Shown here in pieces: positions 57,615 through 62,292 of a stretch of DNA of 62,292 nt; the first letter of the stretch is position 1; every line of letters begins with the position of its first letter. Source of the stretch: a virus; IMG/VR virus record IMGVR_UViG_3300031787_000117, positions 1-62,292 of that record. The stretch is one strand, 5' to 3'. The notes under the pieces are model-generated. The model was not told where the DNA came from and made no database searches. It saw only the letters and a program-made list of their open reading frames with translations. The position numbers were made by a program, and so were the translations under genes.

Positions 57615-58258
57615 ACTACACAGAGCTTAAACAGAATATCAAGGACATCTGTGAGGCGGAATTCACCGATGCCATCCTAGATATGTTTACCGAGCAGGCT
57701 GAACAGAAGATCTACAACTCTGTTCAGATTCCGGCGCTACGGAAAAACGTAACTGGGGTAATGAGCATTGGCAATCCGTATTTGCAGATTCCTTCTGATT
57801 TTCTTTATGTGTATTCCTTGGCCGTAATTGACACGGACAATCGGTATTACTATCTGCTTGATAAAGACGTTAACTTTATTCGCGAGGCGTATCCGTTTTC
57901 TGGCCAAAGTGCCAATACGTCAGAGCGCGGGCGTCCTAAGCATTACGCAATCTTTGATGATTCGGCGTTTATCCTGGGGCCAACACCCAATTTGGCATAT
58001 AGCACCGAGCTTCACTACGGCTACTACCCTGAGTCTATTGTGACCGCGGGTACGACATGGCTTGGTGATGAGTTTGATTCGGCGCTTCTAAACGGCGCAC
58101 TGGTTGAAGCTATTCGATTCCAAAAGGGTGAACAAGACGTAGTTGAGATGTACACCGCGTTGTACACACAGTCAGTCGCTCTTCTCAAGCAACTTGGTGA
58201 TGGTAAGCTGCGTCAAGATACATATCGTTCTGGTCAGGTTCGTGTACCAGTGAGGTGA
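57611..58258 (+). CDS. Head-tail connector-type protein
   Basis: 215 residues. Helical N terminus (YTELKQNIKDICEAEFTDAI, DMFTEQAEQKIYNSVQIPAL) and beta middle (VTGVMSIGNPYLQIPSDFLY, IDTDNRYYYLLDKDVNFI) then a helix with TSERGRPKHYAIFDDSAFIL. This pattern belongs to the adaptor family found after the portal system in short-tailed phages. It should add a ring to the neck. Name by resemblance. Confidence 0.7.
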   Translation: MNYTELKQNIKDICEAEFTDAILDMFTEQAEQKIYNSVQIPALRKNVTGVMSIGNPYLQIPSDFLYVYSLAVIDTDNRYYYLLDKDVNFIREAYPFSGQSANTSERGRPKHYAIFDDSAFILGPTPNLAYSTELHYGYYPESIVTAGTTWLGDEFDSALLNGALVEAIRFQKGEQDVVEMYTALYTQSVALLKQLGDGKLRQDTYRSGQVRVPVR

Positions 58259-58261
58259 TAA

Positions 58262-58684
58262 ATGGCTATTTCTCAGGCAATGTGTTCTTCGTTCAAACAG
58301 CAGATTCTGCTGGGTGAACATGACTTGGACACGGATACAATCAAGATTGCGCTTTATACAAGTGCTGCGACTTTGGGCGCGAGCACGACGGCGTACACAA
58401 CTTCTGATGAAGTGGCGAACGGTAACGGATACACAACCGGTGGCAATACCCTAACAGGCGCAACAGTAAGTCTATCGGGCACCACGGCTTTTGTAGATTT
58501 TTCCGATACCACTTGGTCTAACGCCACAATCACGGCGCGTGGAGCGTTGATTTACAACTCAAGTAAGTCAAACAAAGCGATTGCAGTGTTGGATTTTGGC
58601 GGGGACAAGACTTCTACGAACGGCAACTTTACCGTTCAGTTCCCGACTAACGATGCTTCGTCTGCGATCATTAGGATTGCATAA
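58262..58684 (+). CDS. Conserved tail protein (140 residues)
   Basis: SQAMCSSFKQQILLGEHDLD, KIALYTSAATLGASTTAYTT, ANGNGYTTGGNTLTGATVSL, SNATITARGALIYNSSKSNK. These motifs define a widespread beta-sandwich phage tail protein of 130-150 residues. It likely decorates the neck or tail. Four bases separate it from the connector gene. Confidence 0.75.
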   Translation: MAISQAMCSSFKQQILLGEHDLDTDTIKIALYTSAATLGASTTAYTTSDEVANGNGYTTGGNTLTGATVSLSGTTAFVDFSDTTWSNATITARGALIYNSSKSNKAIAVLDFGGDKTSTNGNFTVQFPTNDASSAIIRIA

Positions 58685-58686
58685 GT

Positions 58687-59457
58687 GTGTCAGATGCAAT
58701 CGTAGCGTTTGAAGGTTGGTCTGCCTCTGGCGTTGGCTGGGGGCAGCAGGGCTGGGGCGTCGGGCAATCGGCGGTCACGGCTCAAACCTTTTTAGGCTCG
58801 GTTGTAGTAACGGCTGATTCGGATGTCCCGGTAACAGGCGTTCAGGCCACGGGGTTCATAGGCACCGTTACTGTAGTAGCAGAAGCGATTGTTGTAGTCT
58901 CAGGCGTACAGGCAACTGGGGAAGTTGGCACAGTTGTAGTCACGGCTGATGCGAATGTTGCGGTAACCGGCGTACAAGCGACCGGCGAGATTGGTACCGT
59001 CACTGTTGATGCAGGGGCGGTAGTTGCCGTAACGGGGGTATCAGCCACCGGTGCAATAGGCACCGTCACTGTTTCTGGTACTGCCGTTGTAATTGTAAGT
59101 GGCAACGTTGCCACTGGTCAGATCGGTACCGTTACAGTCTCCGCAGGCTCTCTTGTACAAGTAACCGGAGTTTCCGCAACAGGGGAGCTTGGCACTGTTA
59201 CGGTTACTGGCGGCGCGACGGCAACTCCATCAGGCGTTCAGGCAATTGGAGTTATCGGGCAAGTAAATGTCTGGGGTCAAATTAATGACGACCAGAACGC
59301 AAACTGGCAGAATGTGAGTGACGCGCAAAGCGCGGGGTGGAGTAGTGTGGGAACGGGTCAGGTGGCAACATGGATAAACGTCAATGACTCACAAACCGCT
59401 TCTTATGTAGCAGTAAACGACTCACAGACCGCCAACTGGAATCAAATAGCAGCATGA
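58687..59457 (+). CDS. Tail protein with tandem beta repeats
   Basis: GTG start. 256 residues. After a Trp/Gly-rich opening (GWSASGVGWGQQGWGVGQ), about seven or eight copies of a 21-residue unit of the type VTGVQATGEIGTVTVxA fill residues 30-195; one reads SGNVATGQIGT because it is encoded by the dispersed palindrome. The C-terminal repeats contain NWQNVSDAQSAGWSSVG. The protein resembles shaft or fibre-attachment proteins of environmental podoviruses. Function inferred. Confidence 0.65.
   Translation: MSDAIVAFEGWSASGVGWGQQGWGVGQSAVTAQTFLGSVVVTADSDVPVTGVQATGFIGTVTVVAEAIVVVSGVQATGEVGTVVVTADANVAVTGVQATGEIGTVTVDAGAVVAVTGVSATGAIGTVTVSGTAVVIVSGNVATGQIGTVTVSAGSLVQVTGVSATGELGTVTVTGGATATPSGVQAIGVIGQVNVWGQINDDQNANWQNVSDAQSAGWSSVGTGQVATWINVNDSQTASYVAVNDSQTANWNQIAA
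59098..59115. repeat. Dispersed palindrome, copy 7 (18 bp)
   Basis: AGTGGCAACGTTGCCACT inside one unit of the tandem-repeat tail protein. Neighbouring units read VQAT or VSAT where this one reads NVAT, with no change in unit length. Confidence 0.88.
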
Positions 59458-59464
59458 GGCTCAA

Positions 59465-62292
59465 ATGACCACTGCATATTCAAATCTTCTCGGTCTGGCT
59501 CTTCCCGTCACTGGAGAACTTTCCGGTACTTGGGGCGATACGGTAAACGACTACATCACCAAGTATCTTGATGACGCGATTGCCAACGCACAGGTCATTA
59601 GCGGCAGTCAGACTGCGGTCACGCTGTCTAAAACTACAGGAACGGCTCTTGTCGCGGCTGGGAGTGGTTCTACCGGTTCTGCTCAATACGCCCTGATTCG
59701 TTGCACGGGGAACCCAGCGAGCACCCTGACAATCACGGTTAGTTATTCGTCTCTTACTAACTCGCAGTTCAGTAAGACGTATCTCATCTTTAACAGCACT
59801 TCTACAAATCAATCTGTTGTTGTTCAGGCGACGACCAGCAGCGGTACCTCGACTGGTGTAACGATTACGGCTGGCGAACGGGCGCTAATTGCTTGGAATG
59901 GTACTGACTTCGTAAAGATCGCTACGCAGAGTGGGACGGGGGAGTTTGTTACCGTTGACACTACTAATCTTGAAGTCACTAACATCAAAGCAAAAGACGG
60001 CACTGCTGCCGCTACGATTGCTGACAGCACGGGCGCAATCACCGTTTCTACGCTTCTTAACGTAGACAATCTCCGTCTGGACGGCAACACCCTTAGCAGC
60101 ACGGACTCAAACGGCAACGTTGTTCTTGCCCCGAACGGGACTGGTGACGTTCAGCTTGACGCAGATACGGTGCGCGTAGGTGATTCTGCTGCGGCGGTGA
60201 CCCTGACCTCTAATGGTGCTGGTGCGTTGACGGTGACCACTGGGGGTGCTGCGGATCTCATCCTCAATACGAACTCCGGAACCAACTCCGGCTCGATCAC
60301 CATTGGCAACGGTACGAACGGGAACATCACGGTTGCCACGAATGGAACAGGTGATTTCTATGTTGACGCAGACACCGTTCGTATTGGTGACTCTAACGCT
60401 AACGCCACGATCACGACCAACGGCACGGGCGACCTGATTCTTAATACGAACTCAGGCACCAACTCCGGCAGCATCACGATTGAAGATGGTGTTAACGGCA
60501 ACATCATCATTGCACCTAATGGTACGGGACAGGTTCAGATCACCAATGCTGCTCTTGATCTGACGACGATTGAAGTCACGAACATCAAAGCCAAAGACGG
60601 CACGGCTTCGATGACGCTGGCGGATACGACTGGGATTATTACGCTTAGTGCTACCGCTGGTACAGCGAATGGAGTCTTGTATCTAAATGGAAGCAGGGCG
60701 GTTACTAGTGGTAGTGCGCTGACGTTTGATGGGAGCACGTTTAACGTTACGGGGGCAGCTTCTGTTACTGGAACAAATTCATTGTCATTGCAGCGTCCGG
60801 TTGTTCCGTCATTTCTTGGGCAAGGTGCTCCGGCGATTACTTGGCAATTTTATTCGACCGGAACTACCTACACTGTTGGAGCGTCGATCCAAGGTTTAGC
60901 AGACGCGGCATGGACAAGCACTAGTGCGCCTACCAGTATAAGGATGTACACCGTTCCTTCTGGCAGTACGTCTTTATCGGAAAGGTTAAGAATTGCAGCC
61001 GGCGGACAAGTTAACATCGGCGGTAATTTTGATAGTACCAACAACACGCTTCAAGTTACTGGTAACGCTGCTATTGGCTATACCACCGCAGCGCCTACGA
61101 CTGGGTTGATTGTTGCTGGGAATGTTGGGATTGGGACGGATAGTCCGAACATTTCTGGAGGTGCGGCAGGCTCAAAAATTGTAACCGTCTCAGCATCCGC
61201 TGCTGGCAGAAACGGCATCTTAGAGTTGAATGGCACTCGTTCAACCAGCGGTGATTATGTTGGCTATGTGCGGTTCTTCAACAACGCAGCCGCCACGCCG
61301 GGCGCAGACATTCAGGCAATTCGTGGCGCATCGGATACCGAGGCAGTGCTTGCTTTCGCAACTAGCGGCACCGAACGCGCCCGCATCGAAGCAGCAGGAA
61401 ACCTCATCCTCCGTCAATCCTCTAACGCTGCTAATACGTCTGTTTCATTTAACACGACAGTACAGGATGCGCTGACGCTGGATAGCAGTGGGCGGTTGGG
61501 TGTTGGAACGGGCTCCCCGGCAGCAAGATTTAACGTTGAAAGCGGGGATATCCTGCTTCGCGGCGGTCAACTGACAATCGGCCCGACTGCCGGTGGCAAT
61601 GGTGCTGGTGCGATTCGTTCAACATTGAATGGCGTACTCGGCTCTTTGATCTTCCAAACAGAAGATTCAAATGCCGCTCTAGTTGACCGCATGACCCTCG
61701 ACTCCTCCGGCAACCTCGGGATTGGGACGACGCCAACTGCTAATTATGGCGGACTACAGGTTGTCGGGCCGACCAGTTCGAGTCTATATACGCAACAGGG
61801 AATTGATGTGGTTCGTATGGGCGTGCGGGCTTCTGGTCGCACCGGGATCATACTTGATTCTTCTGACGCCACTTACACCAATCGTATGTGGTTTATTGCC
61901 AATGAAGGCGCGAGTGGAAGTTTGGGCATTGGCCGGGCTGGCTTAGATGTTATTAGATTAAGCAATTCTGGCGATGTCGGGATTGGGACGACGAATCCGG
62001 CGGTAAAGCTAGATGTTGTTGGGGCAAGCCAGAAAATCGCCAAGTTTTTTGCTCAATCGTCTTACGGGCAGCTTGAGATTGGAACTACCGGCGCAAATCA
62101 AAATGTTTATTTGACGTTGTCGCCAAACGGCACCGGGCTTGGCATTATTCAGCACGGCACTGGCGATGTAATGAAATTTGATGCGTCCGGCAACCTCGGT
62201 CTAGGAGTGACGCCGAGCGCGTGGGGCGGCTCATATAAGGCGTTTAATGTAGTTGGTTCTGGTTCTTTATTTTCGAATAATCAATTTAACAC
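59465..62292 (+). CDS. Tail fibre protein, N-terminal part (runs off window)
   Basis: Open from ATG 59465 to the last base, 942 complete codons. The N terminus TTAYSNLLGLALPVTGELSG with GTWGDTVNDYI is a phage-fibre attachment domain. The rest is beta-rich with repeated NGTGDxxLxADTVRxGDS and NTNSGTNSGSITI units, then several GNxGIGTxxP repeats (NVGIGTDSPN, NLGIGTTPTANY, DVGIGTTNPAVKL) seen in long fibres that end in a chaperone domain. The first 148 bases of the window are in the same frame and probably encode its C terminus. It should bind the host receptor. Confidence 0.82.
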   Translation, partial: MTTAYSNLLGLALPVTGELSGTWGDTVNDYITKYLDDAIANAQVISGSQTAVTLSKTTGTALVAAGSGSTGSAQYALIRCTGNPASTLTITVSYSSLTNSQFSKTYLIFNSTSTNQSVVVQATTSSGTSTGVTITAGERALIAWNGTDFVKIATQSGTGEFVTVDTTNLEVTNIKAKDGTAAATIADSTGAITVSTLLNVDNLRLDGNTLSSTDSNGNVVLAPNGTGDVQLDADTVRVGDSAAAVTLTSNGAGALTVTTGGAADLILNTNSGTNSGSITIGNGTNGNITVATNGTGDFYVDADTVRIGDSNANATITTNGTGDLILNTNSGTNSGSITIEDGVNGNIIIAPNGTGQVQITNAALDLTTIEVTNIKAKDGTASMTLADTTGIITLSATAGTANGVLYLNGSRAVTSGSALTFDGSTFNVTGAASVTGTNSLSLQRPVVPSFLGQGAPAITWQFYSTGTTYTVGASIQGLADAAWTSTSAPTSIRMYTVPSGSTSLSERLRIAAGGQVNIGGNFDSTNNTLQVTGNAAIGYTTAAPTTGLIVAGNVGIGTDSPNISGGAAGSKIVTVSASAAGRNGILELNGTRSTSGDYVGYVRFFNNAAATPGADIQAIRGASDTEAVLAFATSGTERARIEAAGNLILRQSSNAANTSVSFNTTVQDALTLDSSGRLGVGTGSPAARFNVESGDILLRGGQLTIGPTAGGNGAGAIRSTLNGVLGSLIFQTEDSNAALVDRMTLDSSGNLGIGTTPTANYGGLQVVGPTSSSLYTQQGIDVVRMGVRASGRTGIILDSSDATYTNRMWFIANEGASGSLGIGRAGLDVIRLSNSGDVGIGTTNPAVKLDVVGASQKIAKFFAQSSYGQLEIGTTGANQNVYLTLSPNGTGLGIIQHGTGDVMKFDASGNLGLGVTPSAWGGSYKAFNVVGSGSLFSNNQFN

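Noticed and set aside
1-62292. A temperate lifestyle (integrase, attachment site, CI-type repressor).
   Set aside because: No integrase or recombinase of tyrosine or serine type was recognised; the LexA-like and other DNA-binding proteins lack repressor-specific domains. A gene in the missing part cannot be excluded.

Overview
The window reads as an almost complete genome of a short-tailed (podovirus-like) double-stranded DNA bacteriophage, probably of an environmental Gram-negative bacterium. Evidence: a terminase pair, a P22-type portal, scaffold, capsid, small head-tail adaptors, a beta-rich tail fibre, internal virion (ejection) proteins and a GH108 lysin, with no tape measure, sheath or major tail-tube gene. 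Several small-gene cassettes (GLTDEE-tailed proteins, the TPGPW/LIAAAPDLL type, the C-rich 230-residue family) resemble phages of Burkholderiales and related Proteobacteria, so that is my host guess (inference only). No integrase, DNA polymerase or RNA polymerase was recognised. The window opens with the C-terminal coiled coil of a tail fibre and closes inside a tail-fibre gene, and the two ends are in the same reading frame. I read this as one gene cut by linearisation of a circular assembly, perhaps with some sequence missing. Layout. 1-2635 (+): fibre end, small structural proteins, several membrane proteins and the endolysin. 2638-3351: GIY-YIG homing endonuclease. 3351-14741 (+): tail or stabilisation protein and a run of long repeat-rich or coiled-coil proteins probably carried inside the virion. 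14746-26568 (+): one 3940-residue polyvalent protein (ART-like, N6-methyltransferase-like, strawberry-notch-type SF2 helicase, HExxH peptidase-like and LPD38-type C-terminal regions), about 19 percent of the window. 26546-33819 (-): an early operon of overlapping small genes ending upstream in the recombination set SSB, ERF annealing protein and PD-(D/E)XK exonuclease, driven by a good sigma70-type promoter at 33850-33879. 33922-37938 (+): VRR-NUC nuclease, a 595-bp non-coding stretch with a candidate small RNA, a ParB-like protein, an SF2 helicase and a TOPRIM primase. 37923-42451 (-): a mostly GC-rich island of small genes with UUCG-type hairpins between some of them. 42610-59457 (+): packaging, head and adaptor genes, then the tail fibre. 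The main unexplained signals are these: a perfect palindrome with core TGGCAACGTTGCCA found seven times, three copies clustered around the ParB-like gene, one against a consensus -35 box and one beside two DnaA-type boxes; a tRNA-like sequence lying in frame inside a protein gene; and a shared basic C-terminal tail (ADGIAQRGKTRGR type) on four adjacent small proteins. All family names are assigned by eye from motifs and context; nothing was searched against a database.
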